From contig JAUIBT010000008.1 in NCBI GenBank assembly GCA_030428255.1, forward strand, positions 1 to 64,000: 64,000 bases of DNA. Reading direction: 5' to 3'. The notes beneath the pieces are model-generated. The model was not told where the DNA came from and searched no databases. It saw only the letters and a list, made by a program, of their open reading frames with translations. Shown here one piece after another: positions 1 to 8,864 of this stretch. Source of the stretch: Alphaproteobacteria bacterium (GTDB taxonomy: Bacteria > Pseudomonadota > Alphaproteobacteria > UBA7985 > JAUIBT01). Each line of letters starts with the position of its first letter. Position 1 is the stretch's first letter. The position numbers and the translations under genes are program-made.

Positions 1-122
1 TCAACCTCGAGCGACCTGAGAAACGCAGTCTGAGATTCCATAGCCTAAAGAACTCCCCATCATGTGATGGGTATCAACTCGCAGGCCGGACCCAGCCAAG
101 CAACGTGCGGTCCAGCCACCGC

Positions 123-902
123 TTACATAGAGATGGTGGTGACGATTGCGGGTTCATGCTTCATGGCCTCGCGGTCCATGCCCTTGGCGATGGCCATCAT
201 GTCGATGGCGTCTTGGGTCCGCTCGCGACCAATGGCAGAGATCTTGTAGGCCTTATCACCCTGGGTCTGGCAGACATAGTAGGTATCTAGGTGGCGCGTG
301 TTGGCCGGAATGTCGATGGGCGAGACCGGATGATAGCCAAACATCTGCACCGCGTTGAAATACTGCGAGAGCTGAATCAACTTGGTGAAGTCCGCCAAAT
401 TGCCAGGGCGACGGCCATTGATACCATCGTGAACCTGCGGCGGACCCGCCACCGAGCCAGCCGCCCAAAATCCGCCGCCCATCTTAATAGCGTGGGCTGG
501 GTTGCGCGGGGTGAGCGTGAAGTGCTCGGGCGCGCTGGTCAGGGCTTGGTCAACCAGCTCTGGGGTCAGGCGCACCATCTGCGACGCCTCATCGACCTCG
601 GCGCCCGCGTCGCGGAAGATCTGGCGGGCCCGCGCGCTCATATACTCGATGCCGATCTCCTGCAAGATCGTCAGCGACGCCTGGTGAATAGCCTCCAGGT
701 GGTCGGCGCTGATCAGGTCGATCGGCTTGATGCAGCGCTCGACCTGGCCAAAGGGCTGCTGTTGGATCGTTTGGCCCGCGGGAGCGCGGCGCGTCCGTCC
801 GCGGCGTGAGCTGCGCGCCGATGTCGAGTCTTGAGCTGTGCCCGCGCTACCACCACCAGGGGCGGCGTAGCAAAGGGGCAGTGGCGCGATGAGGTTGTGC
901 AT
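123..902 (-). pseudogene. truncated MttB-like (trimethylamine methyltransferase family) gene
   Basis: The predicted protein (about 259 residues from the ATG at 902) matches the N-terminal half of MttB-superfamily corrinoid methyltransferases, which are about 500 residues long. It aligns well with the intact paralogue at 38931-40505: both have an Arg-rich N-terminal segment, then an ISADHLEAIHQASL-type helix, a GRRPGNLADF motif and a TTIS segment. In the paralogue TTVI is followed by NSNSP and about 250 more residues. Here translation stops at TAA right after TTISM, and the 120 bases left to the window edge encode nothing recognisable in any frame I checked. I therefore call it a 3'-truncated gene. 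The stop is TAA, so pyrrolysine readthrough does not explain it. It lies divergent from a GlxA-type regulator, a pairing seen around quaternary-amine catabolism genes. If still made, the product would lack most of the barrel. Confidence 0.75.
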
Positions 903-1051
903 GGTCGGCGGCTTTCGATGTGTTTCGCCCCAAATTGAGGCTTGCAGAGTGGCTCGACCAAAACAGAATCGACATGTAAGCGCCTCTATGCTTGCCTTTC
1001 TGCTCAATTCAGACCGTCGATCTTGCAAAGGGCCTTGAGGTGGAGATTGCA

Positions 1052-2062
1052 GTGAAGCCGTATCGCGTGGGCTTTGTCCTGGTGCCGAATTTCTCGCTCA
1101 TGGCCTTTTGTGCGGCTATGGAGCCCATGCGCAATGCCAATATGATCGCCAACAAGCCCTTGTTTGAGTGGGAGCTGATTTCGCACACCGGCAACATGAT
1201 GCGTTCAAGTTCCGGCCTGGAGCTGAAGACCCAGTCGATCCCTGAGGCGCGTGGCCACGACTTCGACATGGTGCTGGTGTGCGGGGGAACCGATGCCCGC
1301 GATTTTCGCGACGATGCCATGTTCAGCTTTTTGCGCGATTTCGAGCGGCGGGGCAGGGCGCTGGGCGCGATTTCCACCGGCACCTTTGTGCTGGCGAAGG
1401 CGGGCCTGCTGGACGATCACGCTTGTACGGTCCATTGGCAGTTTTCGGAATCCTTCCAGGAGACCTACCCCCATATCGACCATCGCAGTGAGATTTTCGT
1501 GTGGGATCGCAACCGAGTGACAGTGGGCGGCGGCATTGCAGCCATGGACATGATGCTGGATGTGATCCGCCACCTGTACGGGCCCGGCTTGGCCAGCGAT
1601 GTCTCGGACCAGTTCGTCCACGGCCGCCAACGCGAAGGCAACGAGCGCCAGCGCAGCGACCTGCGCCACCGCTACGGCGTCGTCCACCCCAGCCTGATCG
1701 CCGCCATGCAGATCATGGAAGATGCGATCGAGGAGCCGGTTCCCAAATCAGACATCGCTGAGCGCATCGGCCTTTCGACCCGCCAGCTTGAGCGCTTGTT
1801 CCGCCATAACCTGGGCGACTCACCGACCCGTTTTTACCTCAAGCTGCGCCTTGAGCGCGCGCGCAATTTGTTGCGCCAAACCTCGATGCCGATCACAGAA
1901 ATTTCGCTGGCCTGTGGGTTTGATTCAGCCTCGCACTTCGCGCGCAAATATCGCGAGATTTTTGGCCTGCGCCCCAGCGAGGACCGCAAACCGCGCTCGC
2001 TATCCACCCCGCCGCGCGACTGGCCTGCGCAATCTGGGCCTGCGCAATCTGGGCCTGAGTAG
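1052..2062 (+). CDS. GlxA-family transcriptional regulator (DJ-1/PfpI domain + AraC HTH)
   Basis: This is a DNA-binding activator of the GlxA/GbdR/CdhR type. Residues about 5-175 form a DJ-1/PfpI-like class I amidotransferase fold used for sensing; the nucleophile elbow reads GAISTGTFVLAKAG, without the catalytic Cys. Residues about 210-315 form an AraC-type double helix-turn-helix, including SDIAERIGLSTRQLERLF and ITEISLACGFDSASHFARKY. I chose GTG 1052 because GAGGTGGAG lies 7 bases upstream and family members normally start just before the RxGFxLVPxFSLMAF strand; a TTG at 992 would add 20 residues. Relatives of this family respond to glycine betaine, carnitine or similar amines, which fits the divergent MttB-like remnant and the importer downstream. 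The specific ligand is inference. The C-terminus runs into a 15-bp tandem repeat, giving PAQSG PAQSG PE and then TAG. Confidence 0.88.
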   Translation: MKPYRVGFVLVPNFSLMAFCAAMEPMRNANMIANKPLFEWELISHTGNMMRSSSGLELKTQSIPEARGHDFDMVLVCGGTDARDFRDDAMFSFLRDFERRGRALGAISTGTFVLAKAGLLDDHACTVHWQFSESFQETYPHIDHRSEIFVWDRNRVTVGGGIAAMDMMLDVIRHLYGPGLASDVSDQFVHGRQREGNERQRSDLRHRYGVVHPSLIAAMQIMEDAIEEPVPKSDIAERIGLSTRQLERLFRHNLGDSPTRFYLKLRLERARNLLRQTSMPITEISLACGFDSASHFARKYREIFGLRPSEDRKPRSLSTPPRDWPAQSGPAQSGPE

Positions 2063-2113
2063 TTTGGGCCTGAGTAGTTTGGGCCTGAGTAGTTTGGGCC
2101 TGAGCAATTTGGG
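2024..2113 (+). repeat. 15-bp tandem repeat, six copies, spanning the stop of the GlxA gene
   Basis: Six consecutive 15-base units (starts 2024, 2039, 2054, 2069, 2084, 2099) follow CCTG(C/A)G(C/T)A(A/G)T(C/T)TGGG. Units 1-2 encode PAQSG. Units 3-5 are identical to each other and each carries an in-frame TAG where the others have CAA. Unit 6 would encode PEQFG. The first TAG is the gene's stop codon. Confidence 0.9.
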
Positions 2114-2467
2114 CAGGCGCAAAGTACGCAGTCCTAGCAGTTCGTATTGGGAGCTCCGCATAAAGCGTGCAGCGCTTGGGTCTCGCGCGCTGTTGATGAC
2201 TGATGGCTACTCTTGCCTGAAAATTACCACAGCAGACCCAAATGCGAAAGGAATTGTCTCATTTTCGCCGCGTGAAATTACAATCCGTCGTCTTTGAACT
2301 CACATGACCCTACTTGGCGGGTATTCAGGGTTGCGTTAAGCGAATAGCCGGGTTACGACTTTCGCATGACACGCGCAAAACTTGCCTCTGGGCGACGGAT
2401 TGCCATGTCGCAAACTCAAAAATCGGTGCTGTCAGGCACCAGTTGTGAACTGGGAGACATACTCACA
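2114..2467. other. intergenic region upstream of the ABC operon
   Basis: About 350 bases between the repeat and the binding-protein gene hold no convincing gene. It is the expected promoter region of the importer operon; an in-frame upstream extension from 2366 lacks family similarity. I see no clear operator palindrome. Confidence 0.5.
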
Positions 2468-4108
2468 ATGGTAGATAAGAGAACGCTGACCGGTGCGCCT
2501 TTGCATCCTTCTGTCGACGGCTTTGCGAAAGCCGCGCGTGAAGGCCGCATGAGCCGCCGCGAATTCTTGGCCCAAGCAACCGCGCTGGGCGTGACCGCCA
2601 CGGCTGCTTATGGCATGCTGGGCCTGGCTGCGCCTGAAGCGAAGGCCGCCGCGCACGCGAAGAAGGGCGGGCGCCTACGCGTTTCCATGCTGATCAAGGC
2701 CAACTTCACAGATGCGCGCATCTTTGACTGGTCAGAGCTGGGCAACGCCGCGCGCCACTTCTTGGAGCCGCTGGTTCGTTGGACACCCGACTTTACCTTT
2801 ACCCCCTACCTGCTGTCTGGCTGGACAGCAAACGGCGATGCTACGCAGTACGTCTTGACGGTTCGTGAAGGTGTTAAGTGGAACAATGGTGAGGCGCTGA
2901 CGGCTTCTCACGTCGCGTGGAACATCGAGCGTTGGGCTGAAGCCGACGTAGATGGCAACTCAATGGCAGCGCGTGTTGCGTCGCTGGTTGACAGCGATAC
3001 CAACAAGGCGACCGCAGGCTCAATCGTTGCTGACGATGCCGCTGGCACCGTGACCTTGAACCTGAACAAGCCGGATATTGCCATCATTGCTGGCATGGCT
3101 GACTACCCGGCGCTGATCCAGTATCCTGGCTCGTCTGTCATGGACGGCATCGGTACGGGTCCGTTCCGCATGACCAACTATGAGCCCGAAGTCGGTGCGT
3201 CTTACGACCGCAACGACGATCATGCTTGGTGGGGCGGTGAAGTCTACTTGGACGGCATCGACTACATCGACTACGGCACAGACCCCGCAGCGGTCGTTGG
3301 TGCGTTTGAAGCCGGCGAAATCCACGCCAACTTCGAAACCCAAGCTGAGCAGGTTGATACCGTTGACGATCTGGGCTTCCAGCGTCACGAAGTGGCTACC
3401 GGTGCGACCATCGTTGTGCGCATGCACACCGACACCGCGCCTTACGACAACAAGGCCCTGCGTCAAGCGATTGTTAAAGCAGTCTCTAACGAAGACCTGT
3501 TGGCACTGGGCAACAACGGCCTGGGTCTTGTGGCTGAAAACCACCACGTTGGTCCGGTGCACGAAGAATACGCTAAGCTGCCTCCGATCTCTCGTGATCT
3601 GGACGCTGCTAAGAAAGAGATCGCCGATCTCGGCTTCGCTGGCACCACGTTGGACCTCTACTCGCTGGACGCTGACTACCGTCTGTTGACCACCGACGCT
3701 GTGGGCGCGCAGTTGGAAGAAGCGGGCCTGAACATCAACCGTATCGTGATGCCGGGCTCCACCTTCTGGACCAACTGGACCACTCACCCCTTCTCCTCCA
3801 CAAACTGGAACGGTCGTCCGCTGGGCACGCAGGTGTTGTCGCTGGCATACCGCTCGGGCGTGAAGTGGAACGAGACCGCTTATGCAAACCCCGAGTTCGA
3901 CGCACTGTTGGACAAGGCCGAAGCGACTGCGGACGTAGAAGCACGCCGCGCGATTATGGCGAAGATCGAGGCCATCATGCAGGATGATGCCATCATGATC
4001 CAGCCTTACTGGCGCTCGCTCTTCTCTCACACCACACCGGAAGTGCAGGGTTATCGCATGCACCAGGCCTATGAGCACCACTTTGAAGGTGTCTGGCTTG
4101 ACGCATAA
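2468..4108 (+). CDS. ABC transporter substrate-binding protein, peptide/opine type (SBP_bac_5), Tat-exported
   Basis: This is the periplasmic binding protein of a family 5 (dipeptide/oligopeptide/opine/nickel-type) ABC importer, about 546 residues. The ATG at 2468 has GGGAG about 12 bases upstream and puts a twin-arginine motif (SRREFLAQ, residues 29-36) before a hydrophobic stretch ending near LAAPEAKAAAHA, so export is probably by Tat. Family features include the PLVRWTPDFTFTPYLLSGW start of the mature fold, the VREGVKWNNGEALTASHVAW block and GTGPFRMTNY. It is followed by a strong attenuator and then by its permeases and ATPase. Codon choice is visibly biased (many CGT, GTT, GCT, AAC), which suggests high expression. 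The substrate is unknown; the MttB/GlxA neighbourhood hints at a methylated amine or betaine-like compound (inference). Confidence 0.92.
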   Translation: MVDKRTLTGAPLHPSVDGFAKAAREGRMSRREFLAQATALGVTATAAYGMLGLAAPEAKAAAHAKKGGRLRVSMLIKANFTDARIFDWSELGNAARHFLEPLVRWTPDFTFTPYLLSGWTANGDATQYVLTVREGVKWNNGEALTASHVAWNIERWAEADVDGNSMAARVASLVDSDTNKATAGSIVADDAAGTVTLNLNKPDIAIIAGMADYPALIQYPGSSVMDGIGTGPFRMTNYEPEVGASYDRNDDHAWWGGEVYLDGIDYIDYGTDPAAVVGAFEAGEIHANFETQAEQVDTVDDLGFQRHEVATGATIVVRMHTDTAPYDNKALRQAIVKAVSNEDLLALGNNGLGLVAENHHVGPVHEEYAKLPPISRDLDAAKKEIADLGFAGTTLDLYSLDADYRLLTTDAVGAQLEEAGLNINRIVMPGSTFWTNWTTHPFSSTNWNGRPLGTQVLSLAYRSGVKWNETAYANPEFDALLDKAEATADVEARRAIMAKIEAIMQDDAIMIQPYWRSLFSHTTPEVQGYRMHQAYEHHFEGVWLDA

Positions 4109-4126
4109 GGCGTAGAGCCAAGAGGT

Positions 4127-4161
4127 GGAGGCGAGGGCGCTGCCCTTGCCTCCCTTTTTTT
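4127..4161 (+). terminator. intrinsic terminator / attenuator after the binding-protein gene
   Basis: A 12-base arm GGAGGCGAGGGC pairs with GCCCTTGCCTCC (one G-U pair) across a 3-base loop and is followed by a run of T. It sits 19 bases after the stop of the binding-protein gene and before the permeases. It probably makes the binding protein more abundant than the membrane parts. Confidence 0.85.
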
Positions 4162-4299
4162 ACAAAATCCCAGGGGTAGGCACCAAAAATCGTTCGGTTG
4201 TGCGCGATTTTAAAGCCGACGCTGGTCGATTTTGCCGCAAAAGTCGGCCTTTTGCAGTTGATATCAATTGCAGAGGTTTTGCTCTAGAGGTTTGATTCC

Positions 4300-5346
4300 G
4301 TGTTTGTTTTTGCCATTCGCCGTTTGTTGCTGGCCTTTTTGACGATCCTGGTGTTGACCGCCACGATCTTCACTTTGATCAATACCAACAACAACACCTT
4401 GCGCACGATTGCGATCAACGAACTTGGACCGCAAACGCCCGCCGAGGACCTGGATTCCTGGATCGACGATAACATTCTGACCAAACCATTGGTGGTGCGG
4501 TACGGCGAGTGGCTGTCGGGCTTTGTGGTGGGGGATTGGGGAACATCCTCGGTTTTCCGCAGACATATTTTTGGCTATGATAGCAGCTTGGATCGCAACC
4601 AATGGGGGGTGATCAACGAGCGGCTCTATTACACCGGTATGCTTGCGCTCTGGGTGTTTGCCATCATGGTGCCCTTGGCGCTCCTACTCGGGGTGCTCGC
4701 CGGGGTCAAGGAGGGCTCCTTACGCGATCGCGGCATCTCCTCCTTTGCAATTATGACCACCGCGACGCCTGAATACATCTCAGGCATCTTGTTTATGGTG
4801 ATGTTGGCCTCGCGTAAGTATCACATCTTTCATAATATTCCTGATATTCCGACCTGGATCTCCACCGGTCAGATGGCCTATCTGGATGGTTTTTACTTCA
4901 AGGCAGTGGCCAACTTGCGCAATGGTCTGGACTTCGACGACCTTTTCCTGCCGGTCTTGACCATGGTGATTTACGGCGTGGGCTACATCGCCCGTATGAC
5001 CCGCGCTTCCATGGCCGAGGTGATGAATTCCCAGTATGTGCGCACTGCCATCCTGAAGGGTCTGCCGCGGCGGACCGTTATACTGCGCCATGCGCTGCGC
5101 AACGCTCTCATTGCCCCCTTTACCGTGATCATGCTGCAGTTCCCTTGGATGCTGACCGGCGTGGTGATCGTTGAGGTGATGTTCGCTTACAAAGGCTTTG
5201 GTCAGGCGCTGTTTGTGGCCTCAACCAACATGGATTTCAACATGGTCATGGCCTGCTCCGTCATTTCGGTCGTCGTGGTGCTGCTGACCCAGTTGATTTC
5301 CGATCTTGGCTACGTACTGCTCAATCCGCGCTTGCGACTGCGCTAG
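4300..5346 (+). CDS. ABC transporter permease, DppB type
   Basis: First inner-membrane subunit of the peptide/opine-type importer, 348 residues. It starts at GTG 4300 with a modest AGAGG upstream. The N-terminus (FAIRRLLLAFLTILVLTATIFTLI) is the typical DppB/OppB first membrane helix. It is followed by a periplasmic loop of about 90 residues and five more hydrophobic segments. The EAA-type coupling loop is visible around MNSQYVRTAILKGLPRRTVILRHALRNAL, which is where the ATPase docks. The gene lies about 190 bases after the binding-protein gene, past the attenuator, and 18 bases before the second permease. Confidence 0.9.
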   Translation: MFVFAIRRLLLAFLTILVLTATIFTLINTNNNTLRTIAINELGPQTPAEDLDSWIDDNILTKPLVVRYGEWLSGFVVGDWGTSSVFRRHIFGYDSSLDRNQWGVINERLYYTGMLALWVFAIMVPLALLLGVLAGVKEGSLRDRGISSFAIMTTATPEYISGILFMVMLASRKYHIFHNIPDIPTWISTGQMAYLDGFYFKAVANLRNGLDFDDLFLPVLTMVIYGVGYIARMTRASMAEVMNSQYVRTAILKGLPRRTVILRHALRNALIAPFTVIMLQFPWMLTGVVIVEVMFAYKGFGQALFVASTNMDFNMVMACSVISVVVVLLTQLISDLGYVLLNPRLRLR

Positions 5347-5364
5347 GTTAAAGGGGAAAACGAA

Positions 5365-6720
5365 ATGGACGTGTTTGTTTCTATTGTTGCGCACCTTTGG
5401 CCGGTTTGGGTTTCATTGGCGCTGGTGTTTGCCATCTCTTGGCCCGCGCGCCACGTGACGGGTCTCTACGGCAAGCTGTATGATAATCCGATTGGTGTGC
5501 TGGGGCTCTATATTTGCTTGTTCTGGATTTTCGGCATGATTTTCGCCGGTGTCATCGGTGATTTCGGCCCCGAGATTCAGTCGGTCGCCTTGCGCAAGAA
5601 GGGTCCGGGTGCCGTCGATCCAAGCGGCATGGTCTCGCTTCTTGGCGGCGACGTGGCGGGTCGTGATATCTTCAGCCGCTTGTTCTATGGCGCGCGCGTT
5701 GTGATACCGGTCTCTGTGACCGCAACGGCTCTGGCCTTTGTGGTAGGCATCGTTGCTGGTCTGCCAGCGGGCTATTTTGGCCGCCGTACCGACGCGATTT
5801 TGTCCTTCATGGCCAACGCTATTTTGGCCTTCCCGGTTATCTTGCTGTTCATCTTGATCGTTTTGATTGCCCGCGATGGTCCGTTGATCCCAACCCTACT
5901 TGGAACCTTGGGCTTTGCGCCGGTGTTCTTCATCATGGCCGCTGCCTTTGGTCTGCGCGGGCGGGCAGGGCAGACCGGCATTCTGGTGGCAACACTGCTG
6001 CTTCCCGTAGCGATCGTCGCGGCCTGGCTGCTGGGCGGCCTATTTTGGCCGCTGGGGTGGCTGGTCATGGCGGCTTGGGCGGTGTTTTTCGTCACCCGCA
6101 CGATCAACTGTGGCGACTCCCGCTTGGCGGGCTTCGTTCTGGTGGCGGTGCCGCTGTTGGGCTTTGCCTATTCGCGGGTTGCTTTCTCCTTGCCGGACCT
6201 GAGCGCCATCGCCCCCTTGGTCGCGGGTCTGTTCGGTGAGGTCGGTAGTCAGGAGTACAACCAAGCCGAAGGCCTTGTCTCAACGCTGTTTATCCCGCGC
6301 GACGCGGCGCTGAACGTCTTTATTGCAGTGTGTTTTGCCTCGGCGCCGGGTGTGTTCCGCCTGGTGCGCGGCCTGACGCTTGAAACCAAGACGCGCGACT
6401 ATGTGGCGGCGGCTCAGACCCGGGGTGAAAACACCTGGTTCATTATGATTTTTGAAATCCTGCCAAACGTGCGTGGACCGCTGATCGTCGATGCGGCCTT
6501 GCGGATTGGCTACACCATCATCTTGCTGGGTACCTTGGGCTTCTTCGGCTTGGGTCTTGAGCCCACCAGCCCGGATTGGGGCACCATGATCAACATTGGG
6601 CGGGGCGCGGCGCGCTCGTTCCCGCACATGGTTATCCCGCCAGCTCTGGCGCTCATGTCGCTGGTTTTGGGCATCAACATGCTGGCCGATGGCCTGCGTG
6701 AAATGAGCCTCAAGGATTAA
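5365..6720 (+). CDS. ABC transporter permease, DppC type, with a large membrane insertion
   Basis: Second permease of the importer, 451 residues, with AAAGGGGA 6-7 bases before the ATG. DppC proteins are usually about 280-310 residues. The conserved parts are present: VTATALAFVVGIVAGLPAGYFG (about 117-138), NAILAFPVILLFILIVLIA (151-169), and the EAA loop YVAAAQTRGENTWFIMIFEILPN (347-369) with GFFGLGLEPTSPDWGTMI after it. Between about residues 172 and 318 there is an extra stretch of roughly 130 residues, with at least three additional hydrophobic segments and a short soluble loop, which the canonical fold does not need. There is no frameshift: the frame is open and codon use is unchanged. 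The role of the insertion is unknown. Confidence 0.9.
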   Translation: MDVFVSIVAHLWPVWVSLALVFAISWPARHVTGLYGKLYDNPIGVLGLYICLFWIFGMIFAGVIGDFGPEIQSVALRKKGPGAVDPSGMVSLLGGDVAGRDIFSRLFYGARVVIPVSVTATALAFVVGIVAGLPAGYFGRRTDAILSFMANAILAFPVILLFILIVLIARDGPLIPTLLGTLGFAPVFFIMAAAFGLRGRAGQTGILVATLLLPVAIVAAWLLGGLFWPLGWLVMAAWAVFFVTRTINCGDSRLAGFVLVAVPLLGFAYSRVAFSLPDLSAIAPLVAGLFGEVGSQEYNQAEGLVSTLFIPRDAALNVFIAVCFASAPGVFRLVRGLTLETKTRDYVAAAQTRGENTWFIMIFEILPNVRGPLIVDAALRIGYTIILLGTLGFFGLGLEPTSPDWGTMINIGRGAARSFPHMVIPPALALMSLVLGINMLADGLREMSLKD

Positions 6721-6731
6721 GGAGCATGGCT

Positions 6732-8864
6732 ATGACAGACGCAAACCTTGAGGCTCAAGGACAGAGCAACCAAGTTGACGCCGATCAAGTGCCGATCTTG
6801 GAGTGCCGCAATCTTTGCATCTCTTATTTCACGCGCGCCGGTGAGATTCCGGCGGTCGTGGACTTCAACCTAAAGCTCATGCCGGGCGAGGCCCATGGTA
6901 TCGTGGGTGAGTCCGGCTGTGGCAAGTCCACCGTCGCGCTGGCCATCATGCAGCACATGGGCAAGAACGGCGCCATTGTGGGCGGAGAGATCCTGTTCAA
7001 TGGCCGCGATATGCGCACCATGAGCTTGGCTGAGCTTGAGGACATACGCGGCTCGGCAATCTCAATGGTCTATCAGGAGCCCATGGCCTCGCTGAACCCC
7101 TCGATGAAGATCTGCAACCAGCTTATGGAAGTGCTGATCCAGCACGAGGGCGTGTCGCGCCGCGAGGCTTGGGAACGGTCGGAAAAGATGCTTGCCGACG
7201 TGCGCTTGCCCGACCCCAAGCGCATCATGAACGCCTATCCGCACCAGATCTCTGGTGGCCAGCAACAGCGCGTGGTCATTGCCATGGCGCTGCTGGCCAA
7301 CCCCAAGCTTTTGTTGCTCGACGAGCCGACGACCGCGCTGGATGTGACCGTGGAGGCGGGCATCGTTGAGCTGATCAAGGAGATCGCCCAGAAGTTCGGC
7401 ACCTCGATGATCTACATTTCGCACAACCTGGGTCTGATCCTGGAGACCTGCGAGCGCATTACGGTCATGTATTCGGGCGAAGCGGTGGAGACCGGGTCGG
7501 TCGAAGAAGTCTTCAACGACATGCGCCACCCATATACGCGCGGTCTGTTCAGCGCCATTGCGCTGCCAACTTCAGACAAGAACGCGCGCCCACTGTTGCC
7601 CATCCGGGGCCAGTTGCCCCTGCCGCATGAGCGTCCCAAGGGCTGTAACTTCGGCCCGCGTTGTGACTTCTTTAAGTCCGGCGCTTGTGATGGCGGCGAC
7701 ATCAAAATGTTCCGCTCAGCCGACGATGCCAATCGTGGCGTGCGCTGTGCGCGGCTTGAGGAAATCGATTGGGCAAGCTACAAGCCCGAGGTCCCAACCA
7801 GTGAACCGACCGAGGTGGGTGAGGTGGTGCTGTCAGTGGATACGCTGAAGAAGTACTACGAAATTCCCTCTGGTCCTTTTGGCGGCGCGACGCGCTCGGT
7901 CAAGGCCAACGAAACACTGACCTTTAATGCCCGTGAAGCAGAAACCGTCGCCATCGTTGGCGAGTCCGGTTGTGGCAAGTCCACCTTCGCTAAGGTCTTG
8001 ATGGGGCTGGAAACCGCAACCGATGGCACCGTGACGCTGCGCAGTGCCGAAATTGGCAGCCAGCCGGTGCAGGAACGCGACGTTGACTTGGTCGCTGGCC
8101 TGCAAATGGTCTTCCAAAACCCCTTCGACACCCTCAATCCGTCGCACAAAATCGGCGCGCAGATTGAGCGCGTGATTCGCCGTTTTGGCAAGGTGGCCTC
8201 CAAGCGCGAGGCCGAAGAGCGGGTGCTGCAATTGCTGGATATCGTCAAGCTGCCACGCGATTTCGCCAAGCGCATGCCGCGCCAGCTCTCGGGCGGGCAA
8301 AAGCAGCGCGTCGGGATCGCGCGCGCCTTTGCGGGCAATCCTTCGGTGGTGATCGCTGACGAGCCTGTCTCGGCGTTGGACGTGTCGGTGCAAGCCGCTG
8401 TGACCCAGTTATTGATGGAGATCCAGCGCGAGCATCGCACGACCTTGCTGTTCATTTCGCACGATTTGTCGGTTGTGCGTTACCTGTCCGACCGTATCGT
8501 GGTGATGTACCTGGGCCACATTATGGAGCAGGGCACGACGGATCAGATCTTCTCACCGCCCTATCACCCCTATACCGAAGCGCTGCTGTCGGCGGTTCCC
8601 ATCGCTGATACCCATGTGCAAAAGCGGCATATCATCTTGGAGGGCGACATTCCCTCGGCGGTCAATCCGCCGTCCGGCTGTCCCTTCCAGACGCGCTGTC
8701 CGCACAAGCGAGCCAATCCTGACATCGCTTCCAAGTGCGAGTCCGAGGTGCCGGGCTATAAGACCATGGCAGATGGGCATCAAATCAAGTGCCACCTGGC
8801 TGAAGAGGTCTTGGCGCGCATGGAGCCGGTGATTATCGTGCCCAAAGAGGCTGAGGCGGCTTGA
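6732..8864 (+). CDS. ABC transporter fused double ATP-binding protein (DppD-DppF type)
   Basis: Two complete nucleotide-binding domains in one chain (about 710 residues) energise the importer. The first half has Walker A GESGCGKST near residues 59-67, signature SGGQQQR and Walker B LLLLDEPT; the second repeats GESGCGKST near residue 410, SGGQKQR and VVIADEP. Each half ends in the oligopeptide-type C-terminal Cys motif (CNFGPRCDFFKSGAC and CPFQTRCPHKRANPD). I prefer the ATG at 6732 over 6726 because the AAGGAG overlapping the previous stop is only one base from 6726 and seven from 6732. The last codons and stop (GCGGCTTGA) are part of a repeat unit found again at 9027 and 9233. Confidence 0.93.
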   Translation: MTDANLEAQGQSNQVDADQVPILECRNLCISYFTRAGEIPAVVDFNLKLMPGEAHGIVGESGCGKSTVALAIMQHMGKNGAIVGGEILFNGRDMRTMSLAELEDIRGSAISMVYQEPMASLNPSMKICNQLMEVLIQHEGVSRREAWERSEKMLADVRLPDPKRIMNAYPHQISGGQQQRVVIAMALLANPKLLLLDEPTTALDVTVEAGIVELIKEIAQKFGTSMIYISHNLGLILETCERITVMYSGEAVETGSVEEVFNDMRHPYTRGLFSAIALPTSDKNARPLLPIRGQLPLPHERPKGCNFGPRCDFFKSGACDGGDIKMFRSADDANRGVRCARLEEIDWASYKPEVPTSEPTEVGEVVLSVDTLKKYYEIPSGPFGGATRSVKANETLTFNAREAETVAIVGESGCGKSTFAKVLMGLETATDGTVTLRSAEIGSQPVQERDVDLVAGLQMVFQNPFDTLNPSHKIGAQIERVIRRFGKVASKREAEERVLQLLDIVKLPRDFAKRMPRQLSGGQKQRVGIARAFAGNPSVVIADEPVSALDVSVQAAVTQLLMEIQREHRTTLLFISHDLSVVRYLSDRIVVMYLGHIMEQGTTDQIFSPPYHPYTEALLSAVPIADTHVQKRHIILEGDIPSAVNPPSGCPFQTRCPHKRANPDIASKCESEVPGYKTMADGHQIKCHLAEEVLARMEPVIIVPKEAEAA

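Noticed and set aside
123..902. Pyrrolysine readthrough of the short MttB-like gene
   Set aside because: The stop is TAA, not TAG, and the downstream bases do not encode the missing half of the protein.
3020..4081. Long open frame on the minus strand inside the binding-protein gene
   Set aside because: It is a shadow of the biased codon use of the real gene; its translation shows no domain or signal and it has no ribosome site.
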